Shown in pieces: positions 37,385-44,887 of a DNA stretch of 64,000 nucleotides. Made by a program: the position numbers and the translations under genes. Source of the stretch: Kangiella taiwanensis (GTDB lineage: Bacteria > Pseudomonadota > Gammaproteobacteria > Enterobacterales > Kangiellaceae); assembly GCF_020005165.1 (NCBI RefSeq), contig NZ_JAHCLT010000002.1, positions 372,001 to 436,000 on the forward strand. The letters run 5' to 3'. Below the pieces are notes generated by a model. That model was not told where the DNA came from. It did not search any database and saw only the letters and a program-made list of their open reading frames with translations. Each line of letters opens with the position of its first letter. Within the stretch, counting starts at the first letter, position 1.

Positions 37385-37735
37385 ATGTCACTCACCGTTT
37401 TGATCATTGGTTGTTTCTTGCAGTTCATGTTTGCAGGCTTCCAAATGATGTTTGTCATCTTCAGCGCATCAGGCGCGGTGAACACTCACACCATCAAAGG
37501 ATTTAAGCTCGCGCTGCTCAACTCATCGATCATTATTCTGCCGCTGTCGAGCCTGATAACCATCGTACTGTTGATTGTTTTCTACAACAGTGGTTCACCG
37601 TATCTATCCAACTGGTGGCACGCAATGCCTGTCGGACTATCGATACTGTACTTAATCTACGTCACCGCTCTCACTAGGGGTGAATCTACAATAAATACAC
37701 ACATTAGTTCGAATCAAGAGACTAGCGATGCCTAA
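37385..37735 (+). CDS. hypothetical membrane protein (116 aa)
   Basis: Three hydrophobic segments near 3-28, 42-66 and 78-94, with a polar tail (TRGESTINTHISSNQETSDA). An AGGGA ribosome site precedes the ATG. No family recognised. Its end overlaps the start of the YdeI-like gene by 8 nt, so the two are probably co-translated. Confidence 0.65.
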   Translation: MSLTVLIIGCFLQFMFAGFQMMFVIFSASGAVNTHTIKGFKLALLNSSIIILPLSSLITIVLLIVFYNSGSPYLSNWWHAMPVGLSILYLIYVTALTRGESTINTHISSNQETSDA

Positions 37736-37979
37736 TTCCAGGATTTCCGAGGGCGTAGTTCACTCTCTACCAGATGACTTACGTGGCTCCATCTTGTCAG
37801 AAAAAGACGTGTTGGAACGCTGGGAAGATATTACTCCGTTAGCACGTAATGAATGGATCTGCTGGGTAGAAGACGCCAAGAAAATCGAAACTCGACAACG
37901 GAGAATTGAGCGTGTTAGTTTTGATCTCAAAGCAGGCAAGCGCAGGCCATGTTGTTGGCCTGGCTGCCCACACCGGTAA
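37728..37979 (+). CDS. small YdeI/OmpD-associated family protein
   Basis: Matches the C-terminal module of the YdeI/OmpD-associated family: LPDDLRGSILSEKDVLERW followed by ITPLARNEWICWVEDAKKIETRQRRIERV, where the W-EAK-ETR-RRI pattern is diagnostic. At 83 aa it has only this module. The C-terminus, RPCCWPGCPHR, is cysteine-rich and unusual; it could bind metal. Cytoplasmic, function not established. Confidence 0.75.
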   Translation: MPNSRISEGVVHSLPDDLRGSILSEKDVLERWEDITPLARNEWICWVEDAKKIETRQRRIERVSFDLKAGKRRPCCWPGCPHR

Positions 37980-37980
37980 T

Positions 37981-38619
37981 TTACTCTTTCTCAGCGATTA
38001 ACTGCTCATCAAGCCTTTTTGCGGCTTTAAAGGCTTCTCTATCTGAAACTCGAGCAGCATACTCTTTAAAACCATCCCGAACATCCATGGTGCCAAAGTG
38101 CAATCCCCACAGAACATGAGAGCCAACATAGACGTCCGCCGCGGTAAACTCATCGCCAGCAACGTAAGGAGACTCAAGTAACCGTTGCGATAACACGTCC
38201 AACACACGCTCGTAATTACCGTAACCAACCATGGTTTCTTGCTCTTTTTTTACCGCGACTTCAAGCGAACGGTTAACGATAGCGGCTTCCAGGGGCCCTG
38301 CGCTGAAAAATAGCCAGCGATAATAGTCAGCGCGCTTGCTCAGCTCTGGCGCCAAACCTGCATCTGGAAAAGCGTCAGCCAAATAAGCACAAATCGCTGA
38401 ACACTCGGTCACAACTTGCCCATTATGAACAATTGTCGGTACCTTCCCCATCGGATTGAGTTTCAAGTATTCCTCGGACTTCATTGCTGGGCCGTACTCA
38501 AGGATTTCTTGACGGTATTCAGCACCGACTTCCTCAAGCATCCAGCGGGCAATTTGACCTCTGGATTGAGGGTTGGTGTAAAAAATCATATGACAGTTAT
38601 CAGATTCAGTCAGCGGCAT
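37981..38619 (-). CDS. glutathione S-transferase family protein
   Basis: The N-terminal thioredoxin-like domain has FYTNPQSRGQIARWMLEEVG with the catalytic Ser in SRGQ and the GSH-binding cis-Pro block GKVPTIV, then TECSAICAYLA. A helical C-terminal domain follows. Start chosen at the ATG at 38619 because GGAG lies 5 nt upstream; a GTG at 38625 and an internal ATG before IFYTNP are alternatives. About 212 aa. Substrate unknown. Confidence 0.9.
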   Translation of the reverse strand: MPLTESDNCHMIFYTNPQSRGQIARWMLEEVGAEYRQEILEYGPAMKSEEYLKLNPMGKVPTIVHNGQVVTECSAICAYLADAFPDAGLAPELSKRADYYRWLFFSAGPLEAAIVNRSLEVAVKKEQETMVGYGNYERVLDVLSQRLLESPYVAGDEFTAADVYVGSHVLWGLHFGTMDVRDGFKEYAARVSDREAFKAAKRLDEQLIAEKE

Positions 38620-38736
38620 AATCACTCCATATTCTTATCATGCTGGTAATTCTTAACAGTACCAGCGATTAAGAACTCATAGCAATATATTTAATAGAAG
38701 GCTAATATGATAAAAAACAAGGACAAGGGGAATATT

Positions 38737-39366
38737 ATGAAACTAGCGTTTATATCTTTAAATTTAGTTATAGCAATTGTTCTCAGCGCTTCCATTAGCG
38801 TCAATGCAGCCGATGAAGCGTTTGATTACACACAAGTTAAGCCCGAACATTATGCAAATTTAGAGCACAAATCTCAGTTTACGGACAAACAGGGCGATAC
38901 CTACAAAATTCATAATACGAAGTATAGTAAAGGACTTTACATACAGATCACGGTAAATGGACGTCAAAAGTGGAAAAAGCATGGCCGTTTTTATTCAATA
39001 TCTTCCAGCTCAGGCAAAACCACGGGATTTGTAACCTATCACTATGGCGTTAAAGAGGGACCAAGCGAATCCTATAACAGTAAAGGACAGGTCAAATTTA
39101 AAAAGCTCTATAAAGATGGAGCGCTTGAAGGACCTTGGCAACAGTTTACCGATGAAGGGAAGCTTTTTGAGGAATGTGTCTATCTTGCCGGCAAAAAACA
39201 CGGTAAACAGATCACATACCATTCAAACGGACAGCCTCAGTTTGAATCTACTTACGTTGAAGGCAACCGCGAGGGAGAGTCTTATCATTACAGTGACAAA
39301 GGAAAGCTTGTTGCTAAGAGAGTTTATAAAGGTGGTAAGCAGGTCGGTAAAACCCAATGGTTCTAG
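38737..39366 (+). CDS. exported MORN-type repeat (YwqK-like) protein
   Basis: Start at 38737 gives a clean signal peptide (MKLAFISLNL onward, cleavage after VNA) and has AAGGGG 7 nt upstream; an ATG at 38707 is the alternative. The mature protein carries imperfect repeats of about 22-24 residues, with cores YGVKEGPSESYNSKGQ, KDGALEGPWQQFTDEGK, AGKKHGKQITYHSNGQ and EGNREGESYHYSDKGK. This is the MORN-variant/YwqK pattern. Many such proteins are labelled antitoxins, but the label has little support here because there is no toxin partner nearby. Confidence 0.8.
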   Translation: MKLAFISLNLVIAIVLSASISVNAADEAFDYTQVKPEHYANLEHKSQFTDKQGDTYKIHNTKYSKGLYIQITVNGRQKWKKHGRFYSISSSSGKTTGFVTYHYGVKEGPSESYNSKGQVKFKKLYKDGALEGPWQQFTDEGKLFEECVYLAGKKHGKQITYHSNGQPQFESTYVEGNREGESYHYSDKGKLVAKRVYKGGKQVGKTQWF

Positions 39367-39482
39367 TGCTTTAGGCTTAGTACTTTGTTCTTTACAATTA
39401 CCGCGTTGACTACACTTCTGTGCACGGTTTAGGTCGAGAAACAGTACACACCAACCTATATTAGAGCTTGAACACGAACCTC

Positions 39483-39989
39483 ATGAATAGAGCAACTACA
39501 ACACTTAGCTTGCAACCAATGCTTAAGGGAAACGGAGAAAATGATAAGGTTTCTCAGTTGCGTGTTTCGGATAATCAGATTGGATTTGTCGAGCCCATTG
39601 CTGACATATTGAAAAACCTGAGTCCGGCTGTTCATGGTCATGTCATACAATTGGACAAGAATATCATTGGGTTCTTTTTGATCGACACTTCCTATTCTAG
39701 CAACTATGAATTTTGCGAGACTGGCAGTATCGGCTTGCGTTCATTTTTTATAGATCATCGTTACCAAGGCCATGGCTTTGGCAAGCAAGTAACTCAGCTG
39801 CTGCGTGACTACCTTGCGCCAAACTACCCCAATAACCATAGTGTTTATTTAACCGTAAACTGCAAAAACCCAGCCGCTAAACATTGTTATGAACAAGGTG
39901 GCTTTGTTGATACTCAGGAGCTGTATCACGGTGGCGACTTTGGCCCTCAGCATATTTTGAAGTTGAATCTTGATGAGACTCAGAGATGA
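39483..39989 (+). CDS. GNAT family N-acetyltransferase
   Basis: The acetyl-CoA binding motif A is seen as FFIDHRYQGHGFGKQVTQLL and motif B as NPAAKHCYEQGGFVDTQELY. Acceptor unknown; the family acetylates amines of small molecules or proteins. The start is the ATG at 39483 (168 aa); an upstream TTG at 39468 is less likely. Its stop overlaps the next start by 4 nt (ATGA), so it is coupled to the DUF3565 gene. Confidence 0.88.
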   Translation: MNRATTTLSLQPMLKGNGENDKVSQLRVSDNQIGFVEPIADILKNLSPAVHGHVIQLDKNIIGFFLIDTSYSSNYEFCETGSIGLRSFFIDHRYQGHGFGKQVTQLLRDYLAPNYPNNHSVYLTVNCKNPAAKHCYEQGGFVDTQELYHGGDFGPQHILKLNLDETQR

Positions 39990-40192
39990 AACAGCCAATT
40001 CGTGGTTACCATAAAGATGAACACAACGACTGGGTCGCAGAGTTAGCTTGTGGGCACTGTCAACATGTTCGCCACAAACCGCCATTCTTTAGCCGGCCTT
40101 GGGTAGTGTCACCCGCGGGTCGAGACTCTATGCTGGGCGAGGAACTCAACTGTGTTAAGTGTGATGACGGTGCGCCTAAAGATTCTGTCTAA
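39986..40192 (+). CDS. DUF3565 domain protein (68 aa)
   Basis: Short protein with GYHKDEHNDWVAELACGHCQHVRHKPPF and a C-terminal LNCVKCDD, the DUF3565 pattern. The Cys/His spacing (CGH-Q-H ... CVKC) suggests zinc binding. Coupled by a 4-nt overlap to the GNAT gene. Function unknown. Confidence 0.85.
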   Translation: MKQPIRGYHKDEHNDWVAELACGHCQHVRHKPPFFSRPWVVSPAGRDSMLGEELNCVKCDDGAPKDSV

Positions 40193-40223
40193 GTCAAACC
40201 CTACCCAAACCATCGTAATTCTT

Positions 40224-40229
40224 TATAAT
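40224..40229 (+). promoter_or_regulatory. possible -10 box for yjdM
   Basis: A consensus TATAAT lies 34 nt before the yjdM ATG, but no matching -35 was found. Confidence 0.3.
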
Positions 40230-40263
40230 GTTCCCCATTCATACCTAATAAAGCCCAGCCAGA

Positions 40264-40596
40264 ATGAGCCAATTACCCAACTGTCCGCAATGCGATTCAA
40301 CCTATACATATCAAGATCAGGCCATGCTGGTATGCCCAGAGTGTGGACACGAATGGTCTCAAGACGCTTCTGACCAAGATGAAGCTTCAGTTAAAGATTC
40401 AAATGGTAACCCGCTTGCGGACGGCGACACAGTGACGGTCATTAAAGATCTAAAAATCAAAGGCTCGTCCCAGGTAGTTAAAGTCGGCACAAAAGTTAAG
40501 AACATTCGCTTGGTCGATGGCGATCATGACATTGACTGTAAAATTCCAGGAATCGGTGCGATGAAACTCAAGTCCCAGTTTGTTAAGAAAGTATAG
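40264..40596 (+). CDS. yjdM: zinc-ribbon protein YjdM (PhnA family)
   Basis: The N-terminal zinc ribbon has LPNCPQC and [11 protein letters not shown] (two CxxC pairs), and the C-terminal domain [21 protein letters not shown] to LKSQFVKKV is the PhnA/YjdM beta domain. 110 aa, normal length. Once linked to phosphonate use, but its role remains unclear; no phn genes are nearby. Confidence 0.92.
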   Translation: MSQLPNCPQCDSTYTYQDQAMLVCPECGHEWSQDASDQDEASVKDSNGNPLADGDTVTVIKDLKIKGSSQVVKVGTKVKNIRLVDGDHDIDCKIPGIGAMKLKSQFVKKV

Positions 40597-40601
40597 GAAC
40601 A

Positions 40602-40628
40602 TAAAAGTAGCGGCTTTGACACCGCTAC
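40602..40628 (-). terminator. terminator between yjdM and the anti-sigma gene
   Basis: GTAGCGG and CCGCTAC form a 7-bp stem with an 8-nt loop. The minus-strand tail is TTTTAT, so it best serves the sigma/anti-sigma operon. Confidence 0.7.
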
Positions 40629-40662
40629 TCAGTTAAGGACTGTTTTCTTAAGCAATCAGTGC

Positions 40663-41487
40663 TTAATTCAAATGGAACAGACTATCTTCAAAGCGTTGAT
40701 TGTAAGTAACATCAGCCTCCATTTGAAAACCCGCAGAGCCATCTTCTAGCGTTTGGATAACATTAATTTTTACCGGTAAATGGCTTTTAGGGTCAACCCA
40801 GACTCTGGTTTCAATATTACTTTCCTCAATCAAGTAACCGCTCAATTCAGCGCCATAAAATGTTTGCGTGCCTAGAGACTGCGCTTTATCAGGATCAACG
40901 TCTAATATTAGCTTGCGCCAGTATAGCGGATCGTCTTGAACGCCCTGCTGGGTGTTTCCTGTTTCAAAATCAAACGGAACCGTTTGATTATCACCCGACA
41001 ACTTCATAACACCTTTGCCTTGGTTGATGTCCATAATGTTCACGAAAGTAGGCTCTCCGTTATGACCTAGAGCATAACTCTCCATGCGCATCTGCCCGCT
41101 ATCACGATAATAGACTTTTATATCCATTAAGTGTTGACCAGAGTTTGTCATAGTCGCGCTGTAAAAGAAGTTACTCACTTTCTTGAATTCGGCCACCATG
41201 CTTGCAAATGAGGTCTGCGGTGAGGCACTAAAGATAAAAATAGCTAGTGCAAAACTAGCGGCTGCACCCATAGAACCTGCCAGCTTGAGCCCTGAAAAAC
41301 TCAAGGTTTCTCGCCACCATGCGGATAACTTCTGAACAAGACTAGGTTCTGAGTTATCGGCTTCCGCTTCAATCGCAACAGCTCGTAACAAACTATCTTG
41401 TGCTCTATCAGCTTCTTCACTGAGCGCTTTTTGAGATTTAAGGTTTTCAACCGCTTTATCTAAATGTTGATCAGCTGTATGTTTCAT
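40663..41487 (-). CDS. anti-sigma factor with LolA-like periplasmic domain
   Basis: Start at 41487 (AGGAG 7 nt upstream), overlapping the sigma gene's end by 17 nt; the frame is open 45 codons upstream but that part is the sigma gene in another frame. Residues 1-65 are a cytoplasmic helical segment. A single membrane span follows near 77-95 (MGAAASFALAIFIFSA). The periplasmic part (about 100-274) resembles lipoprotein-sorting/LolA-type folds (GVMKLSGDNQTVPFDFETG, FYGAELSGYLIEES). This suits a membrane-bound anti-sigma factor sensing something lipid-like, which is inference. Confidence 0.75.
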   Translation of the reverse strand: MKHTADQHLDKAVENLKSQKALSEEADRAQDSLLRAVAIEAEADNSEPSLVQKLSAWWRETLSFSGLKLAGSMGAAASFALAIFIFSASPQTSFASMVAEFKKVSNFFYSATMTNSGQHLMDIKVYYRDSGQMRMESYALGHNGEPTFVNIMDINQGKGVMKLSGDNQTVPFDFETGNTQQGVQDDPLYWRKLILDVDPDKAQSLGTQTFYGAELSGYLIEESNIETRVWVDPKSHLPVKINVIQTLEDGSAGFQMEADVTYNQRFEDSLFHLN

Positions 41488-42034
41488 GCTTCTCTCCTGT
41501 ATTCTGACTGTGACTAAGTAAGCGGGCCAACTTTTGCCTTGTTCTATTGAGAATGATGCCAACATTGCCTGAGGTAAGAGATAACTGCTCGGCAATATCA
41601 TCGTAAGAAAGTTCCTCGACAAACCGTAAAACGAACACTTTTGCTTCTTGCTCAGAAAGCTTTGTTAAGGCATCTCTAAGCTGCTGGATGTCTTGTGTCA
41701 GAGCAAACTGCTTTTCTGGTGTAGGTTCAGAGCTCGAAGATAGTGGCATAACATTTCCTGTAAACTCCTCATCAGAAAAACTCTGTTCCGATAAACGATG
41801 ATGCTTTCGTAATAAATCAAGGCTGGCAGAGGTTGCCATAGTCGTCAGATAAGCAGCCCAGTTTTTAACGTTGTCGAACGCCTTAGGTGTTTTCTTAAAC
41901 AGCTTCATGTAAACCTCTTGCGTGATATCTTCGGCATGATAACTATCACCGACGATACGGTAAGCTGTCGCGAACACCTGTCGCCCATATTGATTTGCTA
42001 ATTCAGCAATGTGCTGCTTCTGTTGCTTTTTCAA
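41471..42034 (-). CDS. ECF-type RNA polymerase sigma factor
   Basis: Region 2 reads ANQYGRQVFATAYRIVGDSYHAEDITQEVYMKLF and region 4 has LSEQEAKVFVLRFVEELSYDDIAEQL with its HTH, the two-domain layout of ECF sigma factors. No ATG begins the frame. A TTG at 42034 has GGGGA 6 nt upstream and is preferred (187 aa); the frame is open to a TTG at 42085 and a GTG at 42061 is another option. The next gene encodes its likely anti-sigma partner. The pair would control a small extracytoplasmic regulon. Confidence 0.9.
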   Translation of the reverse strand: MKKQQKQHIAELANQYGRQVFATAYRIVGDSYHAEDITQEVYMKLFKKTPKAFDNVKNWAAYLTTMATSASLDLLRKHHRLSEQSFSDEEFTGNVMPLSSSSEPTPEKQFALTQDIQQLRDALTKLSEQEAKVFVLRFVEELSYDDIAEQLSLTSGNVGIILNRTRQKLARLLSHSQNTGEKHETYS

Positions 42035-42190
42035 CGGTTTTCCCCATTTAAGTGGCCTCACTACTATAGACGAAATCAAAACCAAGTTTCTTACATAAAA
42101 TTAAAATTCATCGCTTATGATTAACTTTTAGTCCTCCCTGCCTTTCTGATAGGATAAAAGTGTCCTTCAATAAAATAGGAGTGTGTCAAT

Positions 42191-42460
42191 ATGAAGTATT
42201 ATTCTCTAATCCTTTCAATGGCCTTGGCTTTTGGAGTGTTAGGTTGCTCTAGTGACTCCAACAGAACAGCAAAAGAAGACGCAGAGCCTATAAAGGGCAG
42301 CCTACAATGGTGTCGTATGTATCACGATCCCGCCACATCAGGCGAGCGAAAACCTAATGCAGCGCGCTATTGCGAGCCGACTCTCGATCGAGACAAGCGC
42401 CAAGAGGATGACTCTATCTTAAATGACGGAGCTAAAGTAGAAGTCAAAAAGCCGCTATAA
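42191..42460 (+). CDS. small lipoprotein with conserved-looking Cys pair (89 aa)
   Basis: Lipoprotein signal 1-18 (lipobox VLGC, Cys19). The mature part has LQWCRMYHDPATSG and AARYCEPTLDRDK; the two Cys may pair. There is weak resemblance to DUF3012-type lipoproteins. A strong AGGAG ribosome site lies upstream. It is divergent from the ECF sigma gene, so its promoter may belong to that regulon. Confidence 0.7.
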   Translation: MKYYSLILSMALAFGVLGCSSDSNRTAKEDAEPIKGSLQWCRMYHDPATSGERKPNAARYCEPTLDRDKRQEDDSILNDGAKVEVKKPL

Positions 42461-42496
42461 GCATTTAAATAACACTAAAACTAAGGGCCATTTGCA

Positions 42497-42916
42497 ATGC
42501 CGCAACCTTTCCACCTAGCCATCCCAGTTCACGATTTGGATAAAGCACGTCAATTTTATGGCGAGCTACTTGGTTTTAATGAAGGCCGTTCGAGCGACCA
42601 TTGGATCGACTACGACTGCTATGGTCATCAACTGGTCGTGCACTTAGATGAATCCATGAAGCCAGAAGCGTCGAACACTTCCCGCGTTGACGGTCATGGC
42701 GTTCCAATTCCACACTTTGGCGTGGTTTTGGACATGCAGCAGTGGAGAAAGCTCGCAGAACATCTCAATCAAAGTGACGTGCCGTTTGTTATCGAACCCT
42801 ACATCCGATTCGAGGGAAAACCAGGCGAACAAGCGACAATGTTTTTTAATGACCCATCAGGCAATGCGCTAGAGTTTAAGGGTTTTAATAATATGGACGA
42901 TCTCTTTAAGAAGTGA
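42497..42916 (+). CDS. VOC family protein (glyoxalase/dioxygenase fold)
   Basis: Two beta-alpha-beta-beta-beta modules: FHLAIPVHDLDKARQFYGEL at the start and HFGVVLDMQQWRKLAEHL in the middle, closing with FFNDPSGNALEFKGF. Metal-ligand positions are H6, H74 and E131-like. Single-domain (139 aa) and cytoplasmic. Substrate unknown. Confidence 0.88.
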   Translation: MPQPFHLAIPVHDLDKARQFYGELLGFNEGRSSDHWIDYDCYGHQLVVHLDESMKPEASNTSRVDGHGVPIPHFGVVLDMQQWRKLAEHLNQSDVPFVIEPYIRFEGKPGEQATMFFNDPSGNALEFKGFNNMDDLFKK

Positions 42917-42982
42917 GTAGCTTGTTCATATACAACTATAAATAAGCTAGGGGAAAACCCTTATTTCTTATTTTTCAATAAG

Positions 42983-43011
42983 TTGCAGTAATTATTGCTA
43001 GACGTTATATT
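42983..43011 (+). promoter_or_regulatory. probable promoter of the CC0125-like lipoprotein gene
   Basis: TTGCAG, a 17-nt spacer and TATATT would start transcription near 43018, about 23 nt before the ATG. The -10 is good, the -35 weak. Confidence 0.5.
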
Positions 43012-43040
43012 GGTTAAGAACCTTTAATCCGAGAGGCAAT

Positions 43041-43562
43041 ATGATGAAAGCATTACAGTTAGTATGTATTTCTATCTGCTTCATTCTCGCAGGGTGTTCC
43101 AGCAAAACAGCGTATGCGCCTGCGGAAACTGCAGAAGATTACGGTTATTACAGCACCAAGATTAGCGACAACCGTTATCGAATAGGCTTTAATGGCAATA
43201 CGTCTACAAGCCAAAATACGGTTAAGGACTATGCTCTGCTGAGAGCAGCAGAACTGACTTTACAAGAAGGCGGTTCATGGTTCCAAGTTGTCGATAGAAC
43301 CTCTGACAAACAAACCCGCCACACGCCAGGACACACTGAAGTCACCAGAACCGACGTCATTGAGCGTGACTGTGGCCTACTCGGCTGCGAAACCCGTCGT
43401 CGTCCCGCCTACACAACGACAGTTTCAGTAGATTCTGGTACTGAACGTAATAAATACAGTAGCTCACTAGAAATAGTCATTGGTAGTGGAGAAAAACCTA
43501 GCTCCGATGGCCAGTACTATGATGCAAAACAGCTCGCATCGACCCTAAGAGACGCGATGTAA
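43041..43562 (+). CDS. CC0125/CC1285-family lipoprotein
   Basis: Lipoprotein signal (lipobox LAGC, Cys19). The family signature is YRIGFNGNTSTSQNTVKDYA followed by LLRAAELTLQEGGSWFQVVD. A loop RDCGLLGCETRRRP adds two Cys. 173 aa. Function unknown; the protein is probably anchored in the outer membrane facing the periplasm. A GAGAGG ribosome site precedes the ATG and an intrinsic terminator follows. Confidence 0.85.
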   Translation: MMKALQLVCISICFILAGCSSKTAYAPAETAEDYGYYSTKISDNRYRIGFNGNTSTSQNTVKDYALLRAAELTLQEGGSWFQVVDRTSDKQTRHTPGHTEVTRTDVIERDCGLLGCETRRRPAYTTTVSVDSGTERNKYSSSLEIVIGSGEKPSSDGQYYDAKQLASTLRDAM

Positions 43563-43585
43563 CAGTGCAAAAACGATCCTTATTG

Positions 43586-43613
43586 AAAAGCGGTCCTCAG
43601 CGGCCGCTTTTTT
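43586..43613 (+). terminator. intrinsic terminator after the CC0125-like gene
   Basis: AAAAGCGG pairs with CCGCTTTT and is followed by further T residues. Confidence 0.82.
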
Positions 43614-43630
43614 ATGGTTTAATTTTACAG

Positions 43631-43665
43631 TCAAGAAGTCTATCATAATGACTATAACTTCTTGA
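43631..43665. promoter_or_regulatory. 9-bp inverted repeat with 17-nt spacing, possible operator
   Basis: TCAAGAAGT and ACTTCTTGA are a perfect dyad whose arms are 26 bp apart centre to centre, just upstream of the small glycine-rich membrane protein gene. No T run follows, so an operator is more likely than a terminator. Confidence 0.45.
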
Positions 43666-43678
43666 TTTGATAAAACCT

Positions 43679-43879
43679 ATGCAAAACAAGCAACCAGAAG
43701 GTAACCATGGTACTACCTATGTCGGAGCCTATATCGCCATTGGTGTAGGGGTTGGAGCGGCATTAGGCGTTGCTATGAGCAATATGATGTTAGGAATGGG
43801 CATTGGTGTCGCCATTGGCCTTATCATGGGAATTGGCACGGAAATCAAAAAGCGTAAGTCAACAAAGAACGACTCATAA
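43679..43879 (+). CDS. small glycine-zipper membrane protein (66 aa)
   Basis: A polar N-terminus (MQNKQPEGNHGTTY) is followed by two hydrophobic glycine-rich segments (about 15-32 and 37-54) with GxxxG spacing: IGVGVGAALGVAM and GMGIGVAIGLIMGIG, then a lysine-rich tail. Start at the ATG at 43679; a TTG at 43667 is the alternative. No strong ribosome site. It could oligomerise in the inner membrane; function unknown. Confidence 0.6.
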   Translation: MQNKQPEGNHGTTYVGAYIAIGVGVGAALGVAMSNMMLGMGIGVAIGLIMGIGTEIKKRKSTKNDS

Positions 43880-44037
43880 AGTCGCTGAAGCGATCCATTT
43901 AACCATTCTATTAAGTTCTAACAAGTCGCTCTATCGCGTTTCCCTTGTCGCATACAATTCGTTAGAATAGACGCCTATTTTATTGGCTTAGCTCTGCGCA
44001 AGTCATATCAAACAAATAAGGTATCATCGGTTATTGT

Positions 44038-44874
44038 ATGGGCATTCAGATTAAGACCCCTGAAGAAATTGAAAAGATGCGAGTCGCTGGCCGTTTGGCA
44101 GCAGAAGTTCTTGAAATGATTGGTCAACACGTTACAAAAGGCGTGACCACTGAAGAGCTCGATCGCATCTGTCACGACCATATCGTACACAAGCAAGGTG
44201 GCTACCCAGCCACTTTGAATTATGGTGGTTCAGTCTACCCAGTGACCTTGGATGAAGAAGGTAACCCAACACAACCCATAGCCACAGATGGTGGTTTCCC
44301 AAAATCCATCTGTACTTCGGTGAATGATGTTGTGTGTCACGGCATCCCAAACAAGAAGCCTCTACGAAATGGTGATATTTTTAATCTAGACGTTACCGTA
44401 ATTAAAGATGGTTACCACGGTGACACCAGCAAAATGTTCGTGGTCGGTGAGCCAACACCACAAGCCAAGAAACTGATTGATATCACTCAAGAAAGTCTTT
44501 ACTTGGCGATTGATATGGTAAAACCAGGCGCTAAGCTAGGCGATATTGGCTACGCCATTCAAAAATACGCTGAAGGTAAAGGTTATTCAATTGTCAAAGA
44601 ATATTGTGGGCATGGGATTGGCGGAAAGTTTCATGAAGAGCCACAGGTGACTCACTATGGTCGTCCCGGTACTGGTGTCGAGCTACAAGAAGGCATGACT
44701 TTTACTATCGAGCCAATGGTTAACTTTGGCAAACGCCACGTTAAGCACAACAAAAAAGACGGCTGGACAGTTTTGACAAAAGATAAATCATTATCTGCCC
44801 AGTGGGAACATACCTTACTCGTTACGGCCACTGGCGTCGAAGTTTTGACTCGTCGAGAAGAAGAACCCTTCTAA
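44038..44874 (+). CDS. map: type I methionine aminopeptidase
   Basis: Removes the initiator Met cotranslationally. The dimetal ligands are in order: D118 and D129 (NLDVTVIKDGYHGDTSK), a His in GHGIG, a Glu in TIEPM and a Glu in WEHTLL. At 278 aa it is longer than E. coli Map (264) because of an insert at about 64-86 (YPVTLDEEGNPTQPIATDGG) just before FPKSICTSVND. No strong ribosome site. First gene of map-glnD-dapD; rpsB, its usual divergent neighbour, is 11 kb away. Confidence 0.96.
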   Translation: MGIQIKTPEEIEKMRVAGRLAAEVLEMIGQHVTKGVTTEELDRICHDHIVHKQGGYPATLNYGGSVYPVTLDEEGNPTQPIATDGGFPKSICTSVNDVVCHGIPNKKPLRNGDIFNLDVTVIKDGYHGDTSKMFVVGEPTPQAKKLIDITQESLYLAIDMVKPGAKLGDIGYAIQKYAEGKGYSIVKEYCGHGIGGKFHEEPQVTHYGRPGTGVELQEGMTFTIEPMVNFGKRHVKHNKKDGWTVLTKDKSLSAQWEHTLLVTATGVEVLTRREEEPF

Positions 44875-44887
44875 ACAGGAACCGTGA

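Noticed and set aside
43880-44037. A gene or clear promoter between the glycine-zipper gene and map
   Set aside because: TACAAT and TAGAAT boxes exist but neither has a matching -35, and no ORF is present.
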